From Peptococcaceae bacterium (GTDB taxonomy: Bacteria > Bacillota > Peptococcia > Peptococcales > Peptococcaceae), in the NCBI GenBank assembly GCA_017547685.1, contig JAFYPD010000019.1:1-64000 (forward strand): DNA of 64,000 bases. Reading direction: 5' to 3'. Position 1 is the first letter of the stretch. Each line of letters opens with the position of its first letter. Both the position numbers and the translations under genes were made by a program. The notes beneath the pieces were generated by a model that had not been told where the DNA came from, ran no database searches, and saw nothing but the letters and a program-made list of their open reading frames with translations. Positions 41,939 to 50,818 of this stretch are shown in pieces.

Positions 41939-44053
41939 ATGTATAATATCTGGGATTTTTTCAATTTTACACTCAGCACCACCATCGTCGGCCTGTTTCT
42001 GCTGCTCATCAAAGCGCTCTTTCACGATAAACTGACCGCCCGCTGGCATTATCTCATCTGGATCGTACTGCTGGTTCGCTTACTGGTTCCGTCCGGCAAT
42101 ATGATTATCACATCGCCGTTATCCCTGCTGGGCAGTTTTCAGTTCAGCCAGCGTATGGCCCTGTGGCAGATGAACATGGAGCAGAATCTGCAGTCTCTGT
42201 TCAGCAGCCCGTATACAGCATTTGATACTGGCATTTCATCCGGTCAGATGACACAGTGGCAGAACTTTTCGATGACCGACTGGCTGTTTGTACTTTATAT
42301 TGCCGGTGTCGTACTGCTGAGTATCTTTTATCTGGCTGTGTATGTCAGCCTGCGTTATCGGATTGGCCGCGGACTGCCGGCGGATGATTCTCTTCAGATG
42401 CTGGTGCAGAACACAGCAGCGCAGTATCGTATCAAATCCTGCCGGGAGATTCGCATCTGCCAGGGATTTGACACACCTTTTGTGTGCGGGCTGATTCGCC
42501 CTGTTCTGGTCATCCCGGCGCAGATGGCTGACAGCATGGATGAAAAAATGATTCTCCACGAGCTGCTCCATGTGCAGTACAAAGATGTGCTGATTAATTT
42601 TGTTATCCATGCCGTTCGGATTCTGAACTGGTGCAATCCGGTGATGCGGCTGATTCTGAACCGCATTCAGAACGACAGCGAGGCGTTCTGTGACCAGCGG
42701 GTGCTGGAGCGCATCGAAAAAGAACAGTACAAACAGTATGGCAATTTATTATTAGACCTGGCCCGCAGCAAATATCCAACGGTGGTTGGCACAACCAGTA
42801 TGGCCAACGGAAAACGAAACATCAAACGCCGATTAAAACGCATTGTGGATTTCAGCCATGTGCCGCAGGGGAACGGTGTAGCCGCCTGCTGTATTACGCT
42901 GCTGCTAACCTTATCCTGCGTGGCCAATGCCACAGTGCCGGAACCGGATTTCGATACCAGTGTTTCCGACAGCGCAAGTATGGAACGGATGCTGAAAAAC
43001 GCGCAGCTGTATCAGGTACAGACACCGGAAGAAGCGGTGAACATTTTCTGCCGGGCGCTGGAAGATGCCAATATGGGTTATATGGCGCTGGTTGTTCCGC
43101 CCGATGAATGGGACAGCTATAAACAGTGGGTGCGGGACATCGGAAAGACAGGCGAAGATTCCTACACTGCAGTTCTTGGCGAGCGGGCATTTGAAGATGG
43201 CGAACGGCCCATTACCAATGAAGACGGCACCTATGCGTTCACCTATCGGGATTTGCGCAAAACAAATCCATATTTCTTTTTTGCCGACGGTACTCTGTAT
43301 CGACCGGTGAAATGGTCAGAAATTGGAGATAGATGTATCATTCAGAATTTATATCAGATAGATGAAGCCACCTGGCGCTGTCAGGCGATCTGGGATGTAC
43401 AGGACTTTTCCGGGATTGAGAGCAGATATTTTGATTTGCAAATCAGCAAAACCAATGACTGGAATATTGAGATTCTCAGCGTGCAGCAGGTGAAGAGTCC
43501 AGCCGGGTTACAGAATATTCCGGACGGTTTACAGAATTTTCAGACGGACAAATGGCCTGTACTGGCAGAGCTGACCAGAGAGCATGACGGATATCGGATT
43601 ACCGTACAGCAAAGCAGCGAAGGAACTTTCGATAATCTACGCTGGGGATATGGTACGATGCTGTTCGGGGGTGAGTCGACAGTAGACACCTTCCAGCGTG
43701 AACTGGATAATGCCTGTAAAATCACTTCGATTGTAGTGAAATCGGATAAAATTGTAGAAAAAGATACTTTATACGAAATCGTATTCCTTCCATCCCGGGC
43801 AGAGGAAGACGAAATTATGGAACAATGTAAACCAGCTGTTCCGGGGAAATCAGTGAGCAGCGATTCCTGGAGTTATCATTGTGTACTGGTACGCGAAGGA
43901 AATCGTCTGGGTGAAGTGCAGACCGGCTTTGGTACCAGCGGCTACTGGAGCAAAGCGGATTTGACACAATACTATCGTGTGATTATCTATGAAAATGGTG
44001 TAGTAAAAAGCAGAATGTTTTTACCGCAGGAGGCGATGCTTTATGACAGATAA
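41939..44053 (+). CDS. BlaR1/MecR1-like M56 membrane metallopeptidase with C-terminal sensor-like domain
   Basis: 704 aa. ATG at 41939 with AGGAGG five bases upstream; a GTG at 41933 overlaps that site. N-terminal transmembrane helices (FFNFTLSTTIVGLFLLLIKA; WHYLIWIVLLVRLLV) and another near residue 120 surround the M56 peptidase domain with HELLH (207-211) and the downstream Glu (NDSEAFCDQ). A further helix (GVAACCITLLLTLSCVANA, about 320) leads to a ~370-residue extracellular part. This is not a penicillin-binding domain: it lacks SxxK-type motifs, and starts EEAVNIFCRALEDANMGYM. The ligand is therefore not necessarily a beta-lactam. Confidence 0.88.
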   Translation: MYNIWDFFNFTLSTTIVGLFLLLIKALFHDKLTARWHYLIWIVLLVRLLVPSGNMIITSPLSLLGSFQFSQRMALWQMNMEQNLQSLFSSPYTAFDTGISSGQMTQWQNFSMTDWLFVLYIAGVVLLSIFYLAVYVSLRYRIGRGLPADDSLQMLVQNTAAQYRIKSCREIRICQGFDTPFVCGLIRPVLVIPAQMADSMDEKMILHELLHVQYKDVLINFVIHAVRILNWCNPVMRLILNRIQNDSEAFCDQRVLERIEKEQYKQYGNLLLDLARSKYPTVVGTTSMANGKRNIKRRLKRIVDFSHVPQGNGVAACCITLLLTLSCVANATVPEPDFDTSVSDSASMERMLKNAQLYQVQTPEEAVNIFCRALEDANMGYMALVVPPDEWDSYKQWVRDIGKTGEDSYTAVLGERAFEDGERPITNEDGTYAFTYRDLRKTNPYFFFADGTLYRPVKWSEIGDRCIIQNLYQIDEATWRCQAIWDVQDFSGIESRYFDLQISKTNDWNIEILSVQQVKSPAGLQNIPDGLQNFQTDKWPVLAELTREHDGYRITVQQSSEGTFDNLRWGYGTMLFGGESTVDTFQRELDNACKITSIVVKSDKIVEKDTLYEIVFLPSRAEEDEIMEQCKPAVPGKSVSSDSWSYHCVLVREGNRLGEVQTGFGTSGYWSKADLTQYYRVIIYENGVVKSRMFLPQEAMLYDR

Positions 44054-44594
44054 ACTGTTTCAGCGGGTGTGGCTGGCCTATTTGTTCTGCAGTATGGATT
44101 TCAATCTGTTCGGCATTAACCTTCTGCCCGATTTTATCGGCTACATACTGCTGCTCGTCGTGATTGACGACATGAGCCAGCGCAAGGTGCCGGTTCAGCG
44201 ATTGCGCATATTTGTGTACCTGCTGCTGGCTGCCAGCATTCTGGAACTGGTCTGCACATTGCTTTCAAACGGGCGGATGGACTTTGACAGCTGGATTCCG
44301 CCGGCACTGATTTCTAACATGATGAGTATCTATCTCTGGTATGTACTGCTGACCCAGCTTGGGAACTACTGCATTTCTCAAGGGTTATCCTGGCAGGGGC
44401 TGTACCGCATGCGGAACTGTAACATTCTGCTGCAGATGCTAGTCTTTTTCATGCTGCAGTATCTGGTACAGATTACGATTCTGGCCTGGGGTGTTGTGAT
44501 AGCACAGATTGCACTGATCATCTGGCTGATGAAACTGTGGTTTGGATATGTCGATGAAGCGGAGGCAAGGCAAAAAGCAGAATCGCTCATATAA
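44043..44594 (+). CDS. Polytopic membrane protein of the blaI-M56 operon
   Basis: 183 aa, ATG at 44043, overlapping the end of the M56 gene by 11 bp. About five hydrophobic helices (DFIGYILLLVVIDDM, IFVYLLLAASILELVC, ISNMMSIYLWYVLLTQ, ILLQMLVFFMLQYLV, VVIAQIALIIWLMKL). No catalytic motif and no recognised family. Its position suggests that it works with the M56 protein or is the regulated output of the operon. A terminator follows. Confidence 0.78.
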   Translation: MTDKLFQRVWLAYLFCSMDFNLFGINLLPDFIGYILLLVVIDDMSQRKVPVQRLRIFVYLLLAASILELVCTLLSNGRMDFDSWIPPALISNMMSIYLWYVLLTQLGNYCISQGLSWQGLYRMRNCNILLQMLVFFMLQYLVQITILAWGVVIAQIALIIWLMKLWFGYVDEAEARQKAESLI

Positions 44595-44597
44595 TGC

Positions 44598-44633
44598 AAG
44601 GAGAAAAGCCATAATCTGGTTTTTCTCCTTTTC
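44598..44633 (+). terminator. Terminator of the blaI-M56 operon
   Basis: AAGGAGAAAA and TTTTTCTCCTT form the stem, followed by TTC. Confidence 0.8.
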
Positions 44634-44648
44634 TAATGTCTGGCAGCA

Positions 44649-44657
44649 TGGTATAAT
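44649..44657 (+). promoter_or_regulatory. Extended -10 promoter of the threonine aldolase gene
   Basis: TGG-TATAAT at 44649-44657, 33 bp before the start codon. Confidence 0.6.
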
Positions 44658-44689
44658 ATAAAACAAATTAACAGGCAGGAGGAAAGACT

Positions 44690-45715
44690 ATGTTATCGTT
44701 TGAAAATGATTATTCCGAAGGCGCCCATGAAAAGATTCTGCAGCGCTTTCTGGAAACTAATTTTGTACAGGTGCCGGGCTATGGCAATGACCCCTACAGC
44801 GAGAGTGCAAAAGAAAAAATCCGCGCGGCATGCCAGTGCCCGCAGGCAGAGATTTTCTTTTTAACCGGCGGCACGCAGACCAATGCCGTTGTGATTGATT
44901 CCATGCTGCAGGCTTATGAAGGGGTGGTATCGGCACAGACCGGCCATGTAAATGCACACGAAGCCGGGGCCATTGAATATACTGGCCATAAGGTTATGCC
45001 TTTACCGCAATATGATGGCAAAATGAAGGCAGAAGATTTAGAATCTCTGCTGAAAACCTTCTGGCAGGATGAAAGCCATGAACACATGGTATTTCCGGGC
45101 ATGGTGTATATCTCTCATCCAACGGAGTACGGCACCTTATACACAAAACAGGAGCTGACCGATTTATCAGCAGTGTGCAGACGTTACCACATTCCGCTGT
45201 ATCTGGACGGTGCCCGGTTAGGCTACGGGCTGATGAGCCGGCAGACTGATGTGACTTTGCCTGATATTGCAGAGCTGTGCGATGTGTTTTATATCGGCGG
45301 CACCAAGGTGGGGGCACTGTGCAGCGAGGCTGTTGTGTTCACAAAAAACAATATGCCGAAGTATTTCCTGACCCATGTGAAACAGCACGGGGCGTTACTG
45401 GCCAAAGGCCGTCTGGCCGGTGTGCAGTTTGATACCCTGTTTACCGACAATCTGTATTTTGAAATCAGTAAACACGCCATCGATATGGCAGAACTGCTGA
45501 AACAGGGCCTTGCGGAAAAAGGCTATCCGTTTTTTATCGATTCCCCGACCAATCAGCAGTTTATCATTCTGGAAGACGAAAAAATGGAAACGCTCAAAGA
45601 ACAGGTGCGGTTCTGTTTCTGGGAAAAACTGGACGATACCCATACCGTCGTGCGATTTGCCACCAGCTGGGCCACACCGGAAGAAAATATCCGTAAGCTA
45701 ATGGAATTATTGTAA
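44690..45715 (+). CDS. Low-specificity L-threonine aldolase family PLP enzyme
   Basis: 341 aa, ATG at 44690 behind GGCAGGAGGAAAG. Fold-type I PLP enzyme cleaving L-threonine/allo-threonine to glycine and acetaldehyde. Visible features: FENDYSEGAHEKIL, FFLTGGTQTNAVVI for phosphate binding, HVNAHEAGAIE, LYLDGARLGYGL with the PLP-binding Asp, and YIGGTKVGALCSEAVVF, where K is the Schiff-base lysine. The Lys context (GGTK) is that of the beta-eliminating lyase/aldolase family. Monocistronic. Confidence 0.93.
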   Translation: MLSFENDYSEGAHEKILQRFLETNFVQVPGYGNDPYSESAKEKIRAACQCPQAEIFFLTGGTQTNAVVIDSMLQAYEGVVSAQTGHVNAHEAGAIEYTGHKVMPLPQYDGKMKAEDLESLLKTFWQDESHEHMVFPGMVYISHPTEYGTLYTKQELTDLSAVCRRYHIPLYLDGARLGYGLMSRQTDVTLPDIAELCDVFYIGGTKVGALCSEAVVFTKNNMPKYFLTHVKQHGALLAKGRLAGVQFDTLFTDNLYFEISKHAIDMAELLKQGLAEKGYPFFIDSPTNQQFIILEDEKMETLKEQVRFCFWEKLDDTHTVVRFATSWATPEENIRKLMELL

Positions 45716-45728
45716 TTGATTCCTCTGC

Positions 45729-45825
45729 CAATCTTCGTCGATGTTCGGCGTAAGCCAGAATTCGTAATATACATTCTGTCCGGCTTTAGCCAGGGCGGGC
45801 AAATTGTAGCTGCCAGACGTAAACA
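45729..45825. repeat. Dispersed repeat, copy C (deleted form)
   Basis: Bases 45729-45778 are identical to 24089-24138 (50 bp, starting CAATCTTCGTCGATGTTCGG). They are joined directly to a sequence like the right end of copy B (TCCGGCTTTAG ... GTAGCTGCC..ACGTAA). The middle part of copy B is missing. It lies between the aldolase and the LUD genes. Confidence 0.85.
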
Positions 45826-45868
45826 TATCATTATTTGCCCGAGTATAAAAATTGAGGAGGTAATTTGA

Positions 45869-46510
45869 ATGACTGACACTGTAAGAGCAGCCCGCAACCG
45901 GAAGGCGGGCGAGAAGGTTTGTGCAAATCTGAAAAACAGAGGCTTTGATGCCTATTATTGTGAAACATCGGCTGATGCGTTACAGCAGGCACTGGCACTG
46001 ATTCCGGAAGGGAAAGTGGTGAGTTGGGGCGGCTGTAAATCGGCGGAGGAAATCGGCCTGATTGATGCAGTGAAAACAGGCAATTATCAGGTTCTGGACC
46101 GCGGCGCTGCAAAAACACCGGAAGAACGGGCGGCAATTATGAAACAGGCGCTGACCTGTGATGTGTTCCTGTCAGGCACCAATGCCATCACAGAAGACGG
46201 GGAACTGGTAAACATTGACGGCAACGGCAACCGGGTGGCAGCTATGACATACGGCCCGGACAGTGTTATCGTAATCGCCGGTATGAATAAACTGACCAGA
46301 ACGGTCATGGATGCCGCAAACCGTGCAAGAACCGAGGCAGCACCGGTGAACGCACAGCGCTTTGATATCAAAACACCATGCAAAGCAGATGGCATCTGTC
46401 ATGACTGTAATTCGCCGGATTGTATTTGCAGCTATATTGTGCGTACCAGACGCTGCAAACCGGCCGGCAGAATCAAAGTGATTCTGGTCGGCGAAGTGCT
46501 GGGTTTTTAA
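45869..46510 (+). CDS. LUD-domain (LutC/YkgG-like) protein
   Basis: 213 aa, ATG at 45869 behind TTGAGGAGG. LUD domain: KVVSWGGCKSAEEIGLIDAV, CDVFLSGTNAITEDGELVNI, DSVIVIAGMNKLTRTVMDAA, and a C-terminal Cys cluster (CKADGICHDCNSPDCIC) that could bind a Fe-S cluster. Family members take part in lactate oxidation with LutA/LutB, which are absent here, so this stand-alone form may have another role. A terminator follows. Confidence 0.88.
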   Translation: MTDTVRAARNRKAGEKVCANLKNRGFDAYYCETSADALQQALALIPEGKVVSWGGCKSAEEIGLIDAVKTGNYQVLDRGAAKTPEERAAIMKQALTCDVFLSGTNAITEDGELVNIDGNGNRVAAMTYGPDSVIVIAGMNKLTRTVMDAANRARTEAAPVNAQRFDIKTPCKADGICHDCNSPDCICSYIVRTRRCKPAGRIKVILVGEVLGF

Positions 46511-46543
46511 ACAATAGACTACACAAATAAACCATCGTTTTTT

Positions 46544-46576
46544 ACAGCACTTGCTTTCGGGCAGGTGCTGTTTTTT
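46544..46576 (+). terminator. Terminator after the LUD gene
   Basis: CAGCAC.TGC ... GCA.GTGCTG stem with TTTTTT. Confidence 0.88.
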
Positions 46577-46691
46577 GCTTTGCGCATGAAAGCAAATGCC
46601 TTTTCGAAACAGCAAACGTTATTTGAAAGAAGCAAACCAGAGCAAAATAACTGAACAGCATTTTTTAGAAAGCAAACAGGAGCAAAAAGCC

Positions 46692-46766
46692 CGATACTGA
46701 AACTGATACTGAAACTGATACTGATACAGATACTGATACAGATACTGATACTGATACTGATAATAC
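46692..46766. repeat. Hexanucleotide microsatellite (ACTGAT/ACAGAT/ACTGAA)
   Basis: About twelve tandem copies of a degenerate six-base unit, mostly ACTGAT with ACTGAA and ACAGAT variants. It lies in a 553-bp stretch without genes (46511-47063) that also holds the LUD terminator, repeated AGCAAA words (46580-46690) and the promoter of the next gene. Reading it on the minus strand gives an artificial Ile-Ser polymer. Confidence 0.9.
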
Positions 46767-46884
46767 TATAATAAAACCAGTCGTCGTCATCGTCATGGAA
46801 GAACACGCGCGCGAGAATCTTCTGCCTGTGGATAACTGGCTGACAGGGTACGGAATGAAAATTAAGAAAATTCTGAAAAAAGAC

Positions 46885-46913
46885 TTGCAAAATATTTGTT
46901 CTTGTGATATAAT
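46885..46913 (+). promoter_or_regulatory. Promoter of the nucleoid-associated protein gene
   Basis: TTGCAA (46885-46890), 17 bp and TATAAT (46908-46913). It implies a 5' leader of about 145 nt, which can fold (CGGCA ... TGCCG, 46951-46998). Confidence 0.7.
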
Positions 46914-47063
46914 TCTGCGCTACATGCCAAACAGACATTCGTATTTGATTCGGCAGTCGGCTGAAATTTTCGGAAGCAGGCAGGGATTTCCGGTGCCGAT
47001 GTGGAAATTAATGTAACTATAACAGCTAAACACAAAAACAGCACAAAACACGGAGGCATAAAC

Positions 47064-48056
47064 ATGATTGAAGTAAAACGCGCTATTTTACATATTCTGG
47101 ACTTGAACGCCGGGGTGCCGGTTTACTCGGACAGTGACCTTGACCGGGAGATTTTTGACTACCTGCTGAAGCATCTGGAAAAGGCCAGTAAAGATGCTGC
47201 GGCCCATACCAGCAAACTGGGCGAAGTGAATCCGGTTCGTCAGCAGCTGGAACGCTGCCGGGACAATCCGGAACTGTTTGCACAGGTAACGCAGGAAATG
47301 GCCGGGAAACTCCATCAGGATCTGATGCTGTGCGGGGAGGAACGGGCGCTGGATTTTGTTGCCGTTGAGTTTATGCACATGGAGATTCCCCATTTCGGCA
47401 TTCTGATGTATCCGAATCAGCTGGGCTATACACACAAAGTATCTTACAGCGACGACCGGCAGAACAACCAGATTATCCAGCATCACGCCATCCTGCCAAA
47501 CCCGGCCCAGAAGGTCAGCATGTTCGTGTTTGTGGACATGGAAAACTGGACAGTCAGCTTTGCCGATAAAAAACGCATTCTGGACGGCGAAGAGGTTTAC
47601 CTCCTGCCGGACCGGCTGTTAAACTGCACCATGCCGGTATCTTCCAGAGACACCATCAAAAAAGTGCACAAAATTGTGACAAAAGTGGCCGAGGAGTTCG
47701 GAGAAAACCCGATTCAGGCAGTCTGTGCAGCCAAATCGGTGCTGCTGGAGGCCGGGCAGAAAACAGAAGTGATTGAACCGGCAGAAGTGGGCCGCAAGGT
47801 GTTTGAACAGCACCCCGGCATGCAGCAGTCCTACATGGACGAAATCACCAAAGCCAGTCTGCCGAAAGAAACGGCCGTGGACCGGGACTATGCGGTGCGC
47901 ACCAACAAAATGCACAAAATCAAAACCGACACCGGCATTGAAATTACCGTGCCGTCGGATTTTTTCAACAATCCGGATTATATTGAATTCATCAGCAACG
48001 AGGACGGAACCATCTCCATCAGCATCAAAAAGATTGGTGAGATTATCAACCGGTAG
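47064..48056 (+). CDS. 37-kDa nucleoid-associated protein (NdpA/YejK family)
   Basis: 330 aa, ATG at 47064 behind CACGGAGGC. It matches the NdpA family: an N-terminal helical part (VKRAILHILDLNAGVPVYSD), a central segment with FVAVEFMHMEIPHFGILMYP and a C-terminal KTDTGIEITVPSDFF followed by FISNEDGTISISIKKIG. Proteins of this family associate with the nucleoid in enterobacteria, and homologs occur widely, some near defence or mobile genes. A long leader precedes it. Specific function unknown here. Confidence 0.85.
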   Translation: MIEVKRAILHILDLNAGVPVYSDSDLDREIFDYLLKHLEKASKDAAAHTSKLGEVNPVRQQLERCRDNPELFAQVTQEMAGKLHQDLMLCGEERALDFVAVEFMHMEIPHFGILMYPNQLGYTHKVSYSDDRQNNQIIQHHAILPNPAQKVSMFVFVDMENWTVSFADKKRILDGEEVYLLPDRLLNCTMPVSSRDTIKKVHKIVTKVAEEFGENPIQAVCAAKSVLLEAGQKTEVIEPAEVGRKVFEQHPGMQQSYMDEITKASLPKETAVDRDYAVRTNKMHKIKTDTGIEITVPSDFFNNPDYIEFISNEDGTISISIKKIGEIINR

Positions 48057-48077
48057 TCCGGAGAAAGCTGGTTTTAT

Positions 48078-48106
48078 TTGCATTTCCGAAGGTTCCATAG
48101 TATGAT
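48078..48106 (+). promoter_or_regulatory. Promoter of the PP2C-kinase operon
   Basis: TTGCAT (48078-48083), 17 bp and TATGAT (48101-48106). Confidence 0.65.
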
Positions 48107-48155
48107 GATAGTATCTGATGTTTGATGTCATCTGTGATTGAAAGGAGTCTGGTGT

Positions 48156-48854
48156 ATGGCTGCAGCGGGCGGTAGCAATATTGGATTACGAAAAAACAAC
48201 GAAGACAGTTATTATATCAACGACGATTGTAAACTGCTGGCCATTGCCGACGGCATGGGCGGGCATGAGCACGGACAGCTGGCCAGCCGGATTGCCGTGG
48301 AGCAGTTTGTCAGTCTGGCGGAGGGGCGGTGTCCCGAATCGTTTTCGCTGGAACAGATGAAGGCCATGTTTGTACAGGCCAACCGGGCCGTGTACAAAAA
48401 ACAGGAGGCGCTGCACAGCGGCATTATGGGCACTACACTGACTGCTGTTCTCATCGATGAGAATCAGATGTATGCCGGTCATGTGGGCGACAGCCGGCTG
48501 TATCTGCTGCGGGATAACATACTGACCCAGCTGACACTGGATCACTCTTATTACGCAGAACTGCTGCGTCAGGGCAGTCTGGACATTCCTCTGGAAAACC
48601 GGCAGAAACATGTGCTCTTAAAGGCACTGGGCCCGGAAGAACAGGTAGACGGCCAGTTTCTGCAGGAAACATTATCTGCAGGGGATATGCTGCTGCTCTG
48701 TACCGACGGGCTGTATAATTCGGTGCAGGAGGCTGAAATGCATCACGTGATGCAGAATAATACCCTGCCGGAAGCGGTGGATCAATTGATTCATCTGGCC
48801 TTGGAACGCGGGGCCACCGATAATATTACGGTAGTCGTTTACCGGCATGATTGA
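48156..48854 (+). CDS. prpC: PP2C-family serine/threonine phosphatase (PrpC/Stp)
   Basis: 232 aa. The ATG at 48156 follows AAAGGAG; a TTG at 48138 lies before that site. Metal-binding motifs of PPM phosphatases: NNEDSYYIND, LLAIADGMGGHEHG, AGHVGDSRLYLL, LLLCTDGLYN and ATDNITVVV. It reverses phosphorylation by the PASTA kinase encoded 11 bp downstream. The pair controls cell-wall and translation targets in Bacillota. First gene of the operon with rsgA and rpe. Confidence 0.96.
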   Translation: MAAAGGSNIGLRKNNEDSYYINDDCKLLAIADGMGGHEHGQLASRIAVEQFVSLAEGRCPESFSLEQMKAMFVQANRAVYKKQEALHSGIMGTTLTAVLIDENQMYAGHVGDSRLYLLRDNILTQLTLDHSYYAELLRQGSLDIPLENRQKHVLLKALGPEEQVDGQFLQETLSAGDMLLLCTDGLYNSVQEAEMHHVMQNNTLPEAVDQLIHLALERGATDNITVVVYRHD

Positions 48855-48865
48855 GAGGTGATGGT

Positions 48866-50818
48866 ATGGTAGCCAAACGTATACTTGCAAATCGCTATGA
48901 GCTGATCCGCAAAATCGGAAGCGGCGGCATGGCTGTGGTGTATCAGGCCTACGATACATCACTTGACAGAACAGTTGCAATCAAATTACTGCGGGATGAA
49001 TATGCAGACGACCCCGATTTCACCCGCCGGTTTCAGAAAGAAGCCCAGGCGGTTGCCCGGCTGTCGCACCAGAATATCGTAAACATTTATGATTTCGGGG
49101 AGAGCGACGGGGTAGCCTATCTGGTGATGGAATATATAGAAGGCAGCACCCTGAAAGAGCTGATTGCCCAGAACGGGCCGCTGCCGGTAGGCCAGGTTAT
49201 CGATTACGGCATTCAGCTGTGCTACGGGATGGCCCAGGCCCACGACCACGACATTGTGCATAAGGACATCAAGCCGCACAATATTATGGTGGATCACAAT
49301 CATACGGTGAAAATCACTGATTTCGGCATTGCACAGGCCATGAACAATCTGACCATCACCCACAACAAGGGCATTCTGGGTTCGGCCCATTATTTTTCGC
49401 CGGAACAGGCCCGCGGCGATATGGTCGATTTTGAAACTGATATCTATTCACTGGGCATTGTACTGTACGAGATGCTGACCGGCAAAGTGCCGTTTACCGG
49501 AGAAAATCCGGTCAGTGTTGCGCTGAAGCATATGCAGGAAAAACCACAGAGTTTAACCCAGCAGCGTCCCGATGTGCCGCAGGCACTGGAACGGATTATT
49601 TTCAAGGCGCTGGAAAAGAAACCGATGTATCGCTTTAAGAGTATGCAGGAGATGGCCGATGCGCTGATTGGCCTGCAGCTTTATCTGGAGGAGAAGGGAT
49701 ATTTCCAGAACGAGCCGGTACTGACCGCCGCGGAGAAAAACTATGTGGAGCCGCAGGATCTGGAAACCGATATGATGACCCGTAAAAAATCCTACAGCCG
49801 GGAACAGCTGAACGACCACACCCGTGTGATGGATTATGAATCTATACGGGAGACAGACCGGGACGGAAAGCGCCGCGGAACCCGAAAGACCAACCGGAAG
49901 AATGTTCTGATTCTGGTAATCGGGGCCATCACACTGTTTCTGGGCACCATGTGGATTGTGCAGGCGGTGATGGGCAGCGATGAGGTTGCAGTGCCGGATT
50001 TACAGAATAAAACGGTGTTAGAGGCAGAAAAACTGCTGAGTGATGTGTCGCTGAAAATTCTGGTGGAAGACGAGATTCACGATGACACCATCGAGAAAGG
50101 CTATATTATCAGTCAGCTGCCGAAAGCAGACACAAAAGTGAAAGAGGGCCGGGAGATTACCGTTATAGTCAGTCTTGGCTCCAGCGAAACAGCTGTGCCG
50201 GATCTGAAAGGCAAAACCGAGCAGGAGGCACGCATTGCGCTGGAAAATGAGGGGCTTTCCCTTGGAACCGTCACACTGGTAACCGACACAAGTCATCCTC
50301 CGGGTGTTGTGGTGTATCAGTCAGTAGAAACAGGCACAACAGTGAAATCGGGAATCACAGTGGATGTGATGCTCAATGACCCGAACACGGAACAGGAACC
50401 GGCAACAACAACCGTGCCGTATCTTACCGGGAAAACACTGGAGGAAGCACTCCGTGCGCTGGAAGCTGCTAAACTGCAGTCTGGTGCTGTAACACAGGTG
50501 AGCAGTACAGAATATGCTTATAACTATGTGGTAAGCCAGCAGGCGGCGGCAGGAAGCAGTGTGAGTGAAGGAACCGCTGTGGCCTTTTCGGTCAGCACCG
50601 GGCCTGGACCGCAGAAATCGGCCCAGTTTGATTTAATCATTCCAAAGGACGGCAGAGTTGTGGTAACCTTAACCGATGCTGTCGGCACATCGGTGCTGTA
50701 TCAGAAAGACTGTGCAGCCGGTGAACGGCTGGAGCAGTCATTCCTGTATCATGGCAGCGGAACGGTAACCATCACCTGCAACGGGGAAGAAATCTGGAGT
50801 AAAGTGTATGAGTCTTAA
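48866..50818 (+). CDS. prkC: PASTA-domain serine/threonine protein kinase (PrkC/Stk1)
   Basis: 650 aa, ATG at 48866 with GAGGTGATGG upstream. Cytosolic kinase domain (residues about 10-275): glycine-rich IGSGGMAVVYQA, VAIKLL lysine, catalytic loop HKDIKPHNI (HKD instead of HRD) and DFGIAQAM. A basic juxtamembrane region, one transmembrane helix (about 346-370, VLILVIGAITLFLGTMWIV) and three extracellular PASTA repeats (about 374-440, 442-510, 513-580) follow. An ~65-residue C-terminal beta domain ends the protein. PASTA repeats bind muropeptides. It overlaps rsgA by 11 bp. Confidence 0.96.
   Translation: MVAKRILANRYELIRKIGSGGMAVVYQAYDTSLDRTVAIKLLRDEYADDPDFTRRFQKEAQAVARLSHQNIVNIYDFGESDGVAYLVMEYIEGSTLKELIAQNGPLPVGQVIDYGIQLCYGMAQAHDHDIVHKDIKPHNIMVDHNHTVKITDFGIAQAMNNLTITHNKGILGSAHYFSPEQARGDMVDFETDIYSLGIVLYEMLTGKVPFTGENPVSVALKHMQEKPQSLTQQRPDVPQALERIIFKALEKKPMYRFKSMQEMADALIGLQLYLEEKGYFQNEPVLTAAEKNYVEPQDLETDMMTRKKSYSREQLNDHTRVMDYESIRETDRDGKRRGTRKTNRKNVLILVIGAITLFLGTMWIVQAVMGSDEVAVPDLQNKTVLEAEKLLSDVSLKILVEDEIHDDTIEKGYIISQLPKADTKVKEGREITVIVSLGSSETAVPDLKGKTEQEARIALENEGLSLGTVTLVTDTSHPPGVVVYQSVETGTTVKSGITVDVMLNDPNTEQEPATTTVPYLTGKTLEEALRALEAAKLQSGAVTQVSSTEYAYNYVVSQQAAAGSSVSEGTAVAFSVSTGPGPQKSAQFDLIIPKDGRVVVTLTDAVGTSVLYQKDCAAGERLEQSFLYHGSGTVTITCNGEEIWSKVYES

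Noticed and set aside
46519-46938. Minus-strand ORF with a long Ile-Ser polymer
   Set aside because: Produced by translating the ACTGAT microsatellite; no start signal or homology.
46795-47016. 73-codon ORF in the leader of the NdpA-type gene
   Set aside because: No ribosome-binding site, covers the promoter, and no recognisable protein; probably chance.
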